Shown: piece by piece, positions 33,350 through 42,714 of the stretch | Position numbering within the stretch: position 1 is the first letter of the stretch | Layout: each line of letters starts with the position of its first letter | NCBI GenBank assembly: GCA_004299485.1 | Contig: SCQP01000001.1 | Coordinates: 372,001-436,000 of the forward strand | Source of the DNA: Acidobacteriota bacterium | GTDB taxonomy: Bacteria > Acidobacteriota > Terriglobia > Terriglobales > SCQP01 | Length of the DNA stretch: 64,000 nucleotides | Reading direction: 5' to 3' | The notes under the pieces: generated by a model | Seen by the model: the letters and a program-made list of their open reading frames with translations, nothing else | The model's database searches: none | What the model was told of the DNA's origin: nothing | Made by a program: the position numbers and the translations under genes

Positions 33350-35428
33350 ATGGGCTCGTTGTCCCAACACGAAACCGACATGAGCGAGCTCACGCATCGC
33401 CTGGCCACGGAGTACGCCGTCAGCCGCATTCTCGCCGAAGCGGGTGATCCGGCGGAGAGTCTCGCGCGGGCGCTGCTGGTGATGGGGCAGGAACTCGACT
33501 GGGACTACTGCGTCTGCTGGCGGCTGCAGCCGGGAAGCGAGACGATGCGGCTGCTCGCCAGTTGGCAGCGGGATTCCGGACGGTTGCGCGAGCTCGAGGA
33601 AGCGGTGCAGGCGGCGACGCTGCGTCCCGGCCTGGGGCTGGCCGGACGAGTGTGGGCGAAGGCGCAGACCGAATGGGTGGAAGATGCCGGCCAGCCGGGA
33701 AACTTTTTTCTGGCCGCCGAGGCCCACCGTGCGGGCATCGATCGCGCGGTCTGCTGCCCGATCTTATTCCAGACCAAGATCGTCGGTCTGCTGGAATTGC
33801 TGACCGGCCGGGAGACCCAGCCGCACCCGGTCTCGCTCACGGTTTTGGAGAATCTGGCGGGACAGATCGGGCACTTCCTGAACCACACGACCATGGCGGA
33901 GGCACTGCGCGTTTCCGAAGCCCACTTCCGGGCCTTGTTTGACGCCAACATCGCCGGCGTGCACTGCAGCACGCTCGACGGCCGCCCCTTGGCGGTGAAC
34001 GCCTCGTTTGTCAAAATGTTTGGCTTCCAGTCCGCGGCCGAGGCCATGGCGGTCAACAGCACGGATTTTTACCTCGACCCGCGCGAACGGGACGAGCTGA
34101 TCGAGCATCTGCGCCGGTACGGCCGGGATGTGAACCGTGAGCTGCGGCTACGCCACCGCGACGGCCACACCCTCTGGGTGCTGTGTAACACCGTGATGAT
34201 TCCCGGGCTGGAGGGCCAGCCCGACGGCAACGAGAGCACGCTGCTGGACATCACGGAGGCGAAAGACCGCACCCGGAGGCAGTGGCAAGTCTCGAAGCTG
34301 GAAAGCATGGGGCGGCTCGCGAGTGGTCTGGCGCACGATTTCAACAATTTTTTGGGCGTCATCAATGGCTATGCCGATCTGGCGCTGAATGCGCTCGAAG
34401 CGAACCATCCCGCGCACGAGGCCCTGGAAAAATTGCGGGCGGCGGGGGACAGCGCGGCCGCGCTGACGCGTCAATTGCTCGCCTTTGGGCACCGGCCGGA
34501 GAGTGAACCGGAAGCGCTCGATCTGGTGGCCACGGTCCGGACCTCGCTGGGGATGCTGGCGGAAACGCTGGGCCCCGGGGTGCGGGTCCGCATCGAGGCG
34601 GCCCCGGAGCTGGCGCCCGTGCGCGCCCAGGCGGCCGGCATCCACCAGATCGTCATGAACCTGGCCATCAATGCACGGGATGCCATGCCCGGCGGCGGCG
34701 ACCTGCTGGTGCAGATTGATCCGGTCACCATCGATGCCGAGTACACGCGCCACCACGTGCAGGCGCGGCAGGGCGAATACTTGCAATTGGCGGTGAGCGA
34801 TACGGGCGAGGGGATGGACGCGGACACGCGCCGCCACGTCTTCGAACCGCTGTTCACTACCAAACCTGCCGGCAAAGGCACCGGGCTGGGGCTTTCCAGT
34901 GTGTACTCGCTGATGAATCAGCACCGGGGCTGGATCGAACTGTACAGCGAACGCGGCCATGGCACCACGTTCAAGCTCTATTTTCCCGTGGCCGGCGCGA
35001 CGGCAAGGCTGGCGGCGCCCACGGTGGCCAGCGCTGCCGACCCAGCGGACACGGGGGCTACGGTCGTGCTGGTCGATGATGAGCGCAATCTGCTGCAACT
35101 GATGCGCGACATCCTCGAACAGAAAGGCTACCGCGTGATCGCGGCCAGCAGTGGCCAAGAAGCCTTGAGCCGGGTGCGGGCCGCGGGCCGCTCGCCCGAG
35201 CTGCTGATTACCGACCTGGTGGTTCCCGGCGGCGGTCCGGTGCTGGCCGCGCAACTGAGTGTTGCCACGCTGTATGTTTCCGGATTTACGCTGGGGGCGG
35301 CCACCGCACAAGGCTTGCTGCCCGCCAGTCACGATCCCGGCGCGTTTCTGCAAAAGCCATTTTCTCCCTCCGCCTTGCTCGAACACGTGGCCGTGCGCTT
35401 GCAGCAGCACCGGGCCGCAGGAGCTTAG
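33350..35428 (+). CDS. Soluble hybrid sensor histidine kinase (GAF-PAS-HK-REC)
   Basis: 692 residues from ATG 33350; ATG 33380 is equally possible, as neither has a clear ribosome binding site. No membrane segment is seen. A GAF domain (about 35-165) is followed by a PAS domain (about 175-290). Kinase core: H-box GLAHDFNNFLGVINGYADLA with His329, N-box MNLAINARDAMP, G1 DTGEGMD, F-box FEPLFTTK and G2 GKGTGLGL. The C-terminal receiver (about 568-690) has DDE, Asp622 in ITDLVVPG and the Lys of LQKPF. A cytosolic sensor with unknown ligand. The second kinase follows after 6 bases. Confidence 0.9.
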   Translation: MGSLSQHETDMSELTHRLATEYAVSRILAEAGDPAESLARALLVMGQELDWDYCVCWRLQPGSETMRLLASWQRDSGRLRELEEAVQAATLRPGLGLAGRVWAKAQTEWVEDAGQPGNFFLAAEAHRAGIDRAVCCPILFQTKIVGLLELLTGRETQPHPVSLTVLENLAGQIGHFLNHTTMAEALRVSEAHFRALFDANIAGVHCSTLDGRPLAVNASFVKMFGFQSAAEAMAVNSTDFYLDPRERDELIEHLRRYGRDVNRELRLRHRDGHTLWVLCNTVMIPGLEGQPDGNESTLLDITEAKDRTRRQWQVSKLESMGRLASGLAHDFNNFLGVINGYADLALNALEANHPAHEALEKLRAAGDSAAALTRQLLAFGHRPESEPEALDLVATVRTSLGMLAETLGPGVRVRIEAAPELAPVRAQAAGIHQIVMNLAINARDAMPGGGDLLVQIDPVTIDAEYTRHHVQARQGEYLQLAVSDTGEGMDADTRRHVFEPLFTTKPAGKGTGLGLSSVYSLMNQHRGWIELYSERGHGTTFKLYFPVAGATARLAAPTVASAADPADTGATVVLVDDERNLLQLMRDILEQKGYRVIAASSGQEALSRVRAAGRSPELLITDLVVPGGGPVLAAQLSVATLYVSGFTLGAATAQGLLPASHDPGAFLQKPFSPSALLEHVAVRLQQHRAAGA

Positions 35429-35434
35429 GCGCCC

Positions 35435-38400
35435 ATGGCACGGCCACCGGAGCTGCAGCGCTTCCCGTGGCATTATCCGCCTTCCCCGCGCCTGGAACGG
35501 CGCTGGCACATTGTATGCCGGGCGACCGGTGGGCTGGCGGCGCTGACCGCGCTGCTGTCGCTGGCAGGCGCTCTGGGCCACGCCGCGCGAGCCGCGGAAG
35601 CGGCCCAGCTCGGGGCCTGGCTGCACCCGGCCGCGGCCATCGCGGTTTTGCTGCTGGCGATCGCCGCCATGCTGGCGCCGCACCAACCGCAGGCCACGAA
35701 ATGGCTGGCCGCGGCAGCTCTCCTCTGGTCGTTGGTCGCGCTCGGCCACGTGTGGGCCCGCCAGGCGGGCGCCGGAGCGGCGCGTCTGGATCCGGCGCTG
35801 GCCTTACTCGCCATCCTGGCGCTGGCGCTGGCGCTGCCGGAGGCCGCGCGGTTCGTGGCGGCCCTGTTGGCGCTGTTCGATCTGTTTTCCGGCTTCGTTA
35901 CCGTCACGCGAACGCTGACAGGCGGAACGTGGACGCCGCTGGGATCGCATACCTCCGTGCTGGGAACTACCGCGGGCGCGTGCCTGTGCCTGCTCAGTGT
36001 CGCCTGGCTGGCGGCCGATCCCCACCTGCGCCCGATTTCGTACTGGCATGAGGCAACGTCGTCGGGTTGGTTGATGCGGCACGTGCTACCGCTGGTATTG
36101 GTCTTCCCGTTGCTGTTGACGTGGCTGCAAAGTTACGCGGCCCACCCGCTCGAAGCCAAAATCATTGCGCTGCTGCTGGTGGCCGGCAGCTTTGTATTCT
36201 TTTTGACGTTGCTCTGGAAAGCGTCCAGCCTGCTGGACGCGAGCGACCGCAACCGGCTGGAGCGCCAGGCCTACGCCAGCGAGATCAGTGATCTGTACGA
36301 TCACGCGCCCTGTGGCTACTACTCGCTGGACCCGGGCGGCCGCATTGTGAAAATCAACGAGACAGCGCTGCGCTGGCTGGGCTACCAGCAACGCGATATC
36401 GTGGGCCGGGTGCTGTTTGCAGATCTGCTGACCCCGGCCAGCCGGGTGGCGTTTTTGCGCCATTTTCCCATGGTGCAACAATCCAACGCAGTACAAACGC
36501 TGGAGCTGGAGCTGCGGCGCGAAGATGGCAGCTTGCTGCCGGTGGCGATCAGCGATGCCGGCGTGTTTGGCGCGGAGGGTGAGTTTCTGCACACCCGTTC
36601 GACGCTTTTCGACGTCACCCAGCGCCGCCAGACCGAAAGCGCGCTGCGCATGTCGGAGGCGCGCAACCGCGCCATTCTCGCCTCGGCCGCCGACGCCATC
36701 GTCACGCTGGAAGAGAGCGGCGCCATTGCCGACTTCAACCCTGCGGCGGAGCTGATGTTTGGCATGCGCCGCAGCGAAGCCGTACAGCGGCGGGGGGTGG
36801 ATCTGCTGGTGCGGGATTCGCCGCTGCGGATGCGGCCGCTCGCCACGCTGGCGGTGGAGCTGGAAATTTCCCCGACCCGGCATCTGGAGTTCACCGCCCG
36901 GTGCTCGGATGGAACCCTGTTCCCGGCCGAGCTCACGCTCACGCGTGTGGCAGGCCAGTCACCCGGGCTGTTCACGGCCTTTATCCGCGACCTCACCGAG
37001 CAAAAGCGAGCGGAGCTGGAACTGCGGGATTCCGAGGAGCGGTTGCGGCTGCTGCTGGATTCTACGGGTGAGGGAATTTTTGCCCTGGATCTGAGTGGCA
37101 ACTGCATCCTGTGCAACCGTGCCGCGCTGCGGCTGCTCGGCTATGACCACGCGGACGAATTGCTGGGCCGCCCGATTCACAACCTCATCCATCACACCCG
37201 CCCCGACGGGCGCCTGTATCCGGGGTTTGAATGCCGCTGCTCCATGGCCGCGCGGCAGGGCAAAGGCGTGGAAGTGGACGACGAGCTGTTTTTCCGCAAA
37301 GACGGCAGCAGCTTCCCAGTGGAGTACCGCAGCGCGCCGGTGGAGCGCAATGGGCAGCCGGTCGGCGCTGTGGTCACATTTACGGATATCACCACACGCC
37401 GCAATCTGGAAGGCCAGATACGCCAGGCCCAGAAGATGGAAGCGATCGGGCGGCTGGCCGCCGGGGTGGCGCATGACTTCAACAACCTGCTGACGGTGAT
37501 CAACGGTTACACGGACCTGCTGCTCGAGACCAACGCCGATGCCGGCACGCAGGACAAACTGCGCAGCGTACGCTCCGCGGGCGAGCGCGCGGCGAAGCTC
37601 ACGCATCAGTTGCTCGCCTTCAGCCGGCAACAGATTCTGCAGCCGCGCGTGCTGGATTTAAACGCCGTGGTGCGTGATCTGGAGCCGCTGCTGCAGCGCA
37701 CCATTGGCGAAGACGTTGAGCTGAGCTGTCAGCTTGCCGCTGGCCTGCCGCCGGTCAAGGCCGACCCCAGCCAACTGGATCAGGTGCTGATGAATCTGGT
37801 GGTGAATGCGCGCGACGCCATGCCCAACGGCGGCCGCGTACGGGTTACAACGGCCGCCAGCGTGTTCAGCGGCGCCACCGGCCAGGCGCCCGCCGGCCTG
37901 CAGCCGGGGGGTTACGTGACCTTGGCGGTCAGCGACAACGGTGTGGGCATGGCGCCCGAGACCCAGACCCATATCTTCGAACCGTTTTTTACCACCAAAC
38001 CCCAGGGCAAGGGCACGGGGCTGGGCTTGCCGACGGTGTTCGGCATCGCCCGGCAAAGCGGCGGTACGGTCACGGTGGAATCGGCACCCGGCCGAGGCAC
38101 CACCATGCGCGTGTATCTGCCGGTCTACGCCGTGAAGCCGAACGAACTTCCCGCCGCGCATGACCGCACCGATGCCGTCGCCGGCCGCGGTAAAGAAACC
38201 ATTCTGGTGGCGGAAGGCGAGCCCGAATTACGGCGGCTGATGCTGGAAGTACTGCGCGCCCAGGGCTATCAGGCAATGGAGGCGAACCATCCGGAAGCCG
38301 CGATTGAAATCAGCCTGCTGCACTCCGAACCGCTGCACTTGCTCATTACCGACGTCGTGATGCCCGATGTCAACGGCGTGGCGCTGGCAGCGGAGATCGC

Positions 38401-38584
38401 ACGCCATCGCCCCGATCTACGGGTGCTCTACATTGCCGGCTACGCTGACGCCAACGCTGCGCCCCATCCGAGCCTGAAAAAACCGTTTACGCCGGAAGCT
38501 CTGCTGCGCATGGTGCGGACGGTGCTGGACCGGCCCGCATCCGAAGCCGCGCGCCTTGCCAGCGGCGGATCGCTCCAGGCCTAG
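35435..38584 (+). CDS. Membrane-bound hybrid histidine kinase (multi-TM, three PAS, HK, REC)
   Basis: 1,049 residues. Residues about 25-265 contain roughly eight hydrophobic segments, a MASE-like sensor region. Three PAS domains follow (about 285-400, 405-520, 530-660). The kinase core has [20 protein letters not shown] with His680, [27 protein letters not shown] and GKGTGLGL. The receiver (about 925-1040) has Asp973 in ITDVVMPD and a Lys in KKPF, but the usual DD pair is replaced (LVAEGEPEL). Cotranscribed with the preceding kinase (6-base gap). Its TAG stop overlaps the msrB stop on the other strand. Confidence 0.9.
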   Translation: MARPPELQRFPWHYPPSPRLERRWHIVCRATGGLAALTALLSLAGALGHAARAAEAAQLGAWLHPAAAIAVLLLAIAAMLAPHQPQATKWLAAAALLWSLVALGHVWARQAGAGAARLDPALALLAILALALALPEAARFVAALLALFDLFSGFVTVTRTLTGGTWTPLGSHTSVLGTTAGACLCLLSVAWLAADPHLRPISYWHEATSSGWLMRHVLPLVLVFPLLLTWLQSYAAHPLEAKIIALLLVAGSFVFFLTLLWKASSLLDASDRNRLERQAYASEISDLYDHAPCGYYSLDPGGRIVKINETALRWLGYQQRDIVGRVLFADLLTPASRVAFLRHFPMVQQSNAVQTLELELRREDGSLLPVAISDAGVFGAEGEFLHTRSTLFDVTQRRQTESALRMSEARNRAILASAADAIVTLEESGAIADFNPAAELMFGMRRSEAVQRRGVDLLVRDSPLRMRPLATLAVELEISPTRHLEFTARCSDGTLFPAELTLTRVAGQSPGLFTAFIRDLTEQKRAELELRDSEERLRLLLDSTGEGIFALDLSGNCILCNRAALRLLGYDHADELLGRPIHNLIHHTRPDGRLYPGFECRCSMAARQGKGVEVDDELFFRKDGSSFPVEYRSAPVERNGQPVGAVVTFTDITTRRNLEGQIRQAQKMEAIGRLAAGVAHDFNNLLTVINGYTDLLLETNADAGTQDKLRSVRSAGERAAKLTHQLLAFSRQQILQPRVLDLNAVVRDLEPLLQRTIGEDVELSCQLAAGLPPVKADPSQLDQVLMNLVVNARDAMPNGGRVRVTTAASVFSGATGQAPAGLQPGGYVTLAVSDNGVGMAPETQTHIFEPFFTTKPQGKGTGLGLPTVFGIARQSGGTVTVESAPGRGTTMRVYLPVYAVKPNELPAAHDRTDAVAGRGKETILVAEGEPELRRLMLEVLRAQGYQAMEANHPEAAIEISLLHSEPLHLLITDVVMPDVNGVALAAEIARHRPDLRVLYIAGYADANAAPHPSLKKPFTPEALLRMVRTVLDRPASEAARLASGGSLQA

Positions 38585-38988
38585 GCGGCCGCGCGCGGCT
38601 CGAGCTTGAGCGAGACCGAATTGAGGCAGTAACGGGTGCCCGTGGGGGGCGGGCCGTCGGGAAACTGGTGGCCCAGGTGGCTGCCGCAGCGGCCACACAC
38701 CACCTCAATGCGCCGCATGCCGTGGGTGGTGTCTTCGTGCAATTCCACGCGGGCGGGGTCGATGGGCGCCCAGAAGCTCGGCCAGCCGGTGCCGGACTCG
38801 AACTTGGTAGTCGAATCGAACAGGGCGGCGCCGCAAGCGACGCAATGGTAAACGCCGGCGGCGTGCTCGTTCCAGTAACGGCCGGTAAACGCGGGTTCGG
38901 TGCCCTTTTCGCGGGCGGCGTGGTACTCCTCCGGGCTGAGCGCGGCACGCCATTCGGATTCGGATTTCACGATTTTTTCTTGAGGCAT
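38581..38988 (-). CDS. msrB: Peptide-methionine (R)-S-oxide reductase
   Basis: 135 residues, the usual MsrB length. Two CxxC pairs bind zinc (CVACG and CGRCG). The catalytic Cys is in [10 protein letters not shown] near the C-terminus; GTGWPSFW and [12 protein letters not shown] are family motifs. It reduces the R epimer of methionine sulfoxide in proteins. No signal peptide, so cytosolic. It overlaps the upstream UDG gene by 22 bases, in the same minus-strand operon. Confidence 0.96.
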   Translation of the reverse strand: MPQEKIVKSESEWRAALSPEEYHAAREKGTEPAFTGRYWNEHAAGVYHCVACGAALFDSTTKFESGTGWPSFWAPIDPARVELHEDTTHGMRRIEVVCGRCGSHLGHQFPDGPPPTGTRYCLNSVSLKLEPRAAA

Positions 38989-39677
38989 AGGTACTCCATG
39001 ATCAGTTGCAGATCTTTCCAGGCCTCGCGCTTCTGTGCGGGATCGCGCAGCAGATAGGCGGGGTGATAGGTCACCACCAGGCGGGTTTCGAAGTCACCCA
39101 GGCGGAGCGTGTGCATGCGGCCGCGCACCGAAGCCAGCGAACCCCGATACGGCCGCAGCGTCTGGGCGGCGGTCGCCCCCAGCGCACAGACCATGCGCGG
39201 CGCAATGGCGCGCAATTGGCGCAGCAGGAAGGGCGAACAGGCGGCGATTTCATCGGCCTCGGGCGTGCGATTGCCGGGCGGACGGCACTTGACGACGTTG
39301 CAGATGTAGACGTCTTCGCGCCGCAGACCCATGCCTTTCTGGATCATGTCGGTCAGCAGTTGACCGCCGCGACCCACGAAGGGCAGGCCTTGCGCGTCCT
39401 CATCCGCGCCCGGGCCCTCGCCCACGAACACCAGTTCGGCGTGCGGATTGCCGCTGCCGAACACGATGGAGTGGCGGCCGAGACCGGCGAGCTTGCAACG
39501 GCGGCAGTCGGGGCCGATCTCGGCCTGGATTGCGGCCAGAGATTCGCCTGCTGTAGCCGCGGCATCCGGGACAGAAGCAAAGCTTTTCGTCATGCGCACG
39601 CGCTCGATGCCCAGCTCTTGCTGGAACTGCAAATAGGCGGCCAGGCGCTGCTTCCCTTCAGTGCTGAGCGACGGCAT
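38967..39677 (-). CDS. Family 4-type uracil-DNA glycosylase (4Fe-4S)
   Basis: 236 residues from ATG 39677, which lies in the end of coaBC; a longer start is possible but would overlap coaBC further. [21 protein letters not shown] and [10 protein letters not shown] supply the four Cys ligands of the iron-sulfur cluster. [20 protein letters not shown] holds the GEGPG(A)D(E) catalytic and uracil-binding motif, and [11 protein letters not shown] the HPA(Y/A) leucine loop region. It removes uracil from DNA to start base excision repair. Confidence 0.92.
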   Translation of the reverse strand: MPSLSTEGKQRLAAYLQFQQELGIERVRMTKSFASVPDAAATAGESLAAIQAEIGPDCRRCKLAGLGRHSIVFGSGNPHAELVFVGEGPGADEDAQGLPFVGRGGQLLTDMIQKGMGLRREDVYICNVVKCRPPGNRTPEADEIAACSPFLLRQLRAIAPRMVCALGATAAQTLRPYRGSLASVRGRMHTLRLGDFETRLVVTYHPAYLLRDPAQKREAWKDLQLIMEYLCLKKKS

Positions 39678-40854
39678 GGCGGGAAAGTGCAAGGACGGCG
39701 TCCAAAACGGCATCGGCAATCGAGCGTTTGGATGCCTGAGCAAGAGGACGTTCGCCGTCCTGCGCAATCAGGGTTACGGCGTTATCGTCACTATCGAAGC
39801 CGATGCCGCTGCGGCTGACATCATTGAGCACCATGAGATCGGCATTCTTGGCGGAGCGCTTGGCGCGCGCCAGATCGAGCGCACGGGCGCTCTCGGTCTC
39901 TGCGGCAAACCCAACCAGGATTTGACCGCGCTTGCGCGCGCCGAGACTGGCCAGAATGTCGGGCGTGGGGACCAGCGCCAGCGACGCCGGGACCGCTGCC
40001 TTTTTGATTTTTTGTGACTGCGGCGCGGCAGGGCGGTAATCGGCGACAGCGGCGGCCAGCACGGCGATCGTGCAGACATCAAAGGCAGCCTCGGCGGCGG
40101 CGGCCATTTCCGCCGCGCTGGTTACCGGAACCAGAGTGACACCTGCGGGCGCGGACAACGCGGTGGGGCCGCTGACGAGGGTGACGCGCGCGCCGCGCTG
40201 CCGGGCGGCCTCGGCCAGTGCGTAACCCATGCGGCCGCTGGAGCGGTTGCTGAGATAACGGACGGGATCGATGGCCTCGCGGGTGGGGCCGGCGGTGATC
40301 AGGACGTGCTCGCCGGCAAGATCGTGGCGTGCCGGCAAATCGAAGCTGACGGCAAAGATGGCTTCGGGCTCGGCCATGCGGCCTTCGCCCACCATACCGC
40401 AGGCCAGTTCGCCTTCTCCCGGCGGCATCACCCTGATACCGCGCGCGCGCAGGGTCGTGACATTGGCCTGCGTGGCGGCGTTATGCCACATCTGCACGTT
40501 CATGGCGGGGGCGAGCAGCACCGGCGCCGGAGTTGCGAGCAGCAAGGTGGTGAGGTAATCGTCGGCCAGACCATGCGCCAGGCGCGCCAGGGTATGGGCG
40601 GTAGCCGGAGCGACCACAACCGCGTCGGCTGCCTGGGCGGCGGCGACGTGCTCGATGGCGGCGGGATTGCGGCCAAACAGGTCGGTCAGCACCGGCTCGC
40701 CGCTCAGCGCCGCCAGCGTCACGGGGGTCACAAAACGCCGCGCCGCGCGCGTCATCACCACTTGCACGCTGTCGCCGTGCTTACGGTACAGGCGCACCAG
40801 CTCGGCGGCTTTGTAGGCCGCGATGCCGCCGGAAATGCCGAGCAGCACGCGCAT
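39658..40854 (-). CDS. coaBC: Bifunctional phosphopantothenoylcysteine decarboxylase / synthase
   Basis: 398 residues, full length. The N-terminal flavin decarboxylase (CoaC) has LLGISGGIAAYKAAELVR, the catalytic His region NPAAIEHVAAA and PAMNVQMWHN; the ACGMVGEGRMAEP lid with its Cys follows. The C-terminal synthase (CoaB) has ITAGPTREAIDPVRYLSNRS, AAVADYRP and FAAETE. It makes 4'-phosphopantetheine for CoA from pantothenate phosphate and Cys. ATG 40854 starts the conserved sequence. rpoZ ends 10 bases upstream, the frequent gmk-rpoZ-coaBC order. Confidence 0.96.
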   Translation of the reverse strand: MRVLLGISGGIAAYKAAELVRLYRKHGDSVQVVMTRAARRFVTPVTLAALSGEPVLTDLFGRNPAAIEHVAAAQAADAVVVAPATAHTLARLAHGLADDYLTTLLLATPAPVLLAPAMNVQMWHNAATQANVTTLRARGIRVMPPGEGELACGMVGEGRMAEPEAIFAVSFDLPARHDLAGEHVLITAGPTREAIDPVRYLSNRSSGRMGYALAEAARQRGARVTLVSGPTALSAPAGVTLVPVTSAAEMAAAAEAAFDVCTIAVLAAAVADYRPAAPQSQKIKKAAVPASLALVPTPDILASLGARKRGQILVGFAAETESARALDLARAKRSAKNADLMVLNDVSRSGIGFDSDDNAVTLIAQDGERPLAQASKRSIADAVLDAVLALSRHAVAQH

Positions 40855-40864
40855 GGCGCTCGCC

Positions 40865-41098
40865 TCAGGCCTCCGCGCCGGGCTGGGTGCCGTCGGCCGC
40901 AGGCGCGGCATTCAGAAAGGTGAACTCCAGCAGGCCGGACATGGCCTCCTGCTGGGCAATGCGCGTGAACTTGCGCGAGTTCGGCGTCACCAGCGGCTTG
41001 GCGCCGCCCTGCAATTTACGCGCGCGGCGCGCCACCACATGCACAAACTGGTAGCGGCTGGGCACGTCTTCTACGCTGGCAAATGGTCCCCACGACAT
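40865..41098 (-). CDS. rpoZ: RNA polymerase omega subunit
   Basis: 77 residues. SRYQFVHVVARRARKLQGG matches the omega signature (R..LV..aa.RArqL..G) that clamps the beta' C-terminus. It lies between gmk and coaBC as in many bacteria; its ATG is directly after the gmk stop (41099-41101). The C-terminal end after residue 60 is Ala/Gly-rich and probably disordered. Confidence 0.92.
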   Translation of the reverse strand: MSWGPFASVEDVPSRYQFVHVVARRARKLQGGAKPLVTPNSRKFTRIAQQEAMSGLLEFTFLNAAPAADGTQPGAEA

Positions 41099-41752
41099 CT
41101 AGCAACTCCTCACTCCAAACGATTCCAGAACCGGCTGCATCCGGGCGGCCATACGGCTCTGCTGGCACTGGCTTGCGATAGCGCAATCACCGGCACACAA
41201 GCTTCGGCGGCAGCGCACGATGGCACACAACTGCTCGACCGACTCGGGGAGACGGTCGTTGATCACTACGTAGTCATAACTATTATAGGCCGCGATTTCA
41301 TGCGCGGCATCATGAAGACGCTGGGCGACCACCTCGGGCGTGTCCAGGCCGCGGCTTTTCAGGCGCCATTCGAGTTGTCCGCGATCGGGCGGTGCAATAA
41401 AGATACTGACGGCTTCCGGCAGGCGCTGCTTCACCTGCGCGGCGCCCTGCACATCAATGTCGAGCACCAAATCATCGCCGGCGCGCCCGGCCTCGGCCAG
41501 GCTGGCGCGGGCGGTGCCGTAGTAGTTGCCGAAGACTTGGGCATGTTCCAGGAAGGCGTCTGCGGCCATCATGGCTTCGAACTGGCCACGCCCAACAAAG
41601 TGGTATTCGATCCCGTCGCGTTCGCTGCCGCGCGGGGTGCGGGTGGTGTAGGAAACGGAAAAACGCAGTCCGTCCACGCGCGCAAACAGCTCCTTCACCA
41701 AGGTGGACTTGCCGGAGCCGGAAGGCGCAGAAATGATGAAAAGCGAGTTCAC
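41099..41752 (-). CDS. gmk: Guanylate kinase
   Basis: 217 residues from GTG 41752. P-loop SAPSGSGKSTLV near residue 7, the GMP-binding YTTRTPRGSERDGIEYHFV and the DIDVQGAAQVK segment are diagnostic. It phosphorylates GMP to GDP. The longer open frame upstream has no family similarity and runs through yicC, so GTG next to LFIISAPSGSGKS is the best start. No Shine-Dalgarno site is present; instead a heptamer array (41747-41781) covers the start and the 5' region. The C-terminal end is unusually Cys/Gln-rich (CAGDCAIASQCQQ). Confidence 0.92.
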   Translation of the reverse strand: MNSLFIISAPSGSGKSTLVKELFARVDGLRFSVSYTTRTPRGSERDGIEYHFVGRGQFEAMMAADAFLEHAQVFGNYYGTARASLAEAGRAGDDLVLDIDVQGAAQVKQRLPEAVSIFIAPPDRGQLEWRLKSRGLDTPEVVAQRLHDAAHEIAAYNSYDYVVINDRLPESVEQLCAIVRCRRSLCAGDCAIASQCQQSRMAARMQPVLESFGVRSC

Positions 41753-41781
41753 AGTTTCCAGTTCACAGTTTACAGTTCGCC
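41747..41781 (+). repeat. Heptamer array (GTTCACA/GTTTCCA) over the gmk start
   Basis: GTTCACA, GTTTCCA, GTTCACA, GTTTACA, GTTCGCC in phase 7. It lies between the yicC stop and gmk, and includes the gmk GTG start codon on the minus strand. Confidence 0.8.
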
Positions 41782-41810
41782 CCGGGATCTCTGATGCGGA
41801 CAGGCAGGCT

Positions 41811-42710
41811 CTACTCCAGGTTTTGCACCTGCTCGCGGAATTTTTCGAGATCGGCTTTGAGGCCGATGCCAATCTCAGAAACCTGCAAGCCGGCAGGGCT
41901 GGCGGAGGTGGTTTTGGAAAGCAGCGTGTTGACTTCGCGGTTGAGTTCCTGGGAAAGGAAGTCGAGCTTTTTACCGGCTTCGCCGCCGGAGGCGAGCAGC
42001 GCGCGCGCCTGGGCGATGTGGGCGCCGAGGCGCGTCAGTTCTTCACTGATGTCGCTGCGGTCGGCCTGCAGCGCCGCCTCCTGCAGCAGCCGGTCCGGGC
42101 TGGGGAGGGCCGCGCCCAGGATGTCGCGCATCCGCAGCTCGAGGCGCTCGCGCAGACCGGCCTCGAGTTCGAGGCGCAGATCGGCGAGGGCGGCGCGGGC
42201 GGCGTCCATCGCGTCCAGGCGCGCGGTAAGGTCGGCGGCGAGCGCGGCGCCTTCGGCGGCGCGCATGCGGCGTAAATCGGCCAGCGCCGCCTCCAGGGTT
42301 GCGCGCGCCAGCGCGGGCCAAATTTCAGGGGCGACCGGCGTGGCGCTGCCCGCCGCCAGCACGCCCGGCGCGCGCAGGACTTCGGCGATTGCAGGCGGTT
42401 CGCTGCGGCCGAGGCGCTGTTGCAGTTCGTTCCAGGCGGCCAGGTACGCCTCCACCGCGGCCGTGTCGAGGCGCGGGCCGGCGCCGGCGGCGGGCGCGTC
42501 ACAGCGCCCGCGGATATCCACATGGCCGCGTACCAGCGCGGCGCGCACCTGCTTTTCCAAATCCGCCAAGGCTGGTTCCAGCTCGGGCGGGAGCTGCCAG
42601 CGCAAATCCAGAAAGCGATGGTTCACCGTGCGCAGCGCCATGGTTACGGCGCAGCCCTGCTGCGTACGCTGCGCCTGGGCAAATCCGGTCATGGAGTAGA
42701 GCTCGGCCAT
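41811..42710 (-). CDS. yicC: YicC-family endoribonuclease
   Basis: 299 residues, the standard YicC length. MAELYSMTGFAQAQ at the N-terminus, LRTVNHRFLDLRWQLP and the C-terminal GKKLDFLSQELNREVNTLLSK with EIGIGLKADLEKFREQVQNLE are the conserved blocks. The family was renamed after YicC was shown to act as an endoribonuclease. Placement next to gmk is common. ATG 42710 lies 4 bases after the transporter stop, with AGGA about 9 bases upstream. Confidence 0.94.
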   Translation of the reverse strand: MAELYSMTGFAQAQRTQQGCAVTMALRTVNHRFLDLRWQLPPELEPALADLEKQVRAALVRGHVDIRGRCDAPAAGAGPRLDTAAVEAYLAAWNELQQRLGRSEPPAIAEVLRAPGVLAAGSATPVAPEIWPALARATLEAALADLRRMRAAEGAALAADLTARLDAMDAARAALADLRLELEAGLRERLELRMRDILGAALPSPDRLLQEAALQADRSDISEELTRLGAHIAQARALLASGGEAGKKLDFLSQELNREVNTLLSKTTSASPAGLQVSEIGIGLKADLEKFREQVQNLE

Positions 42711-42714
42711 GCAA

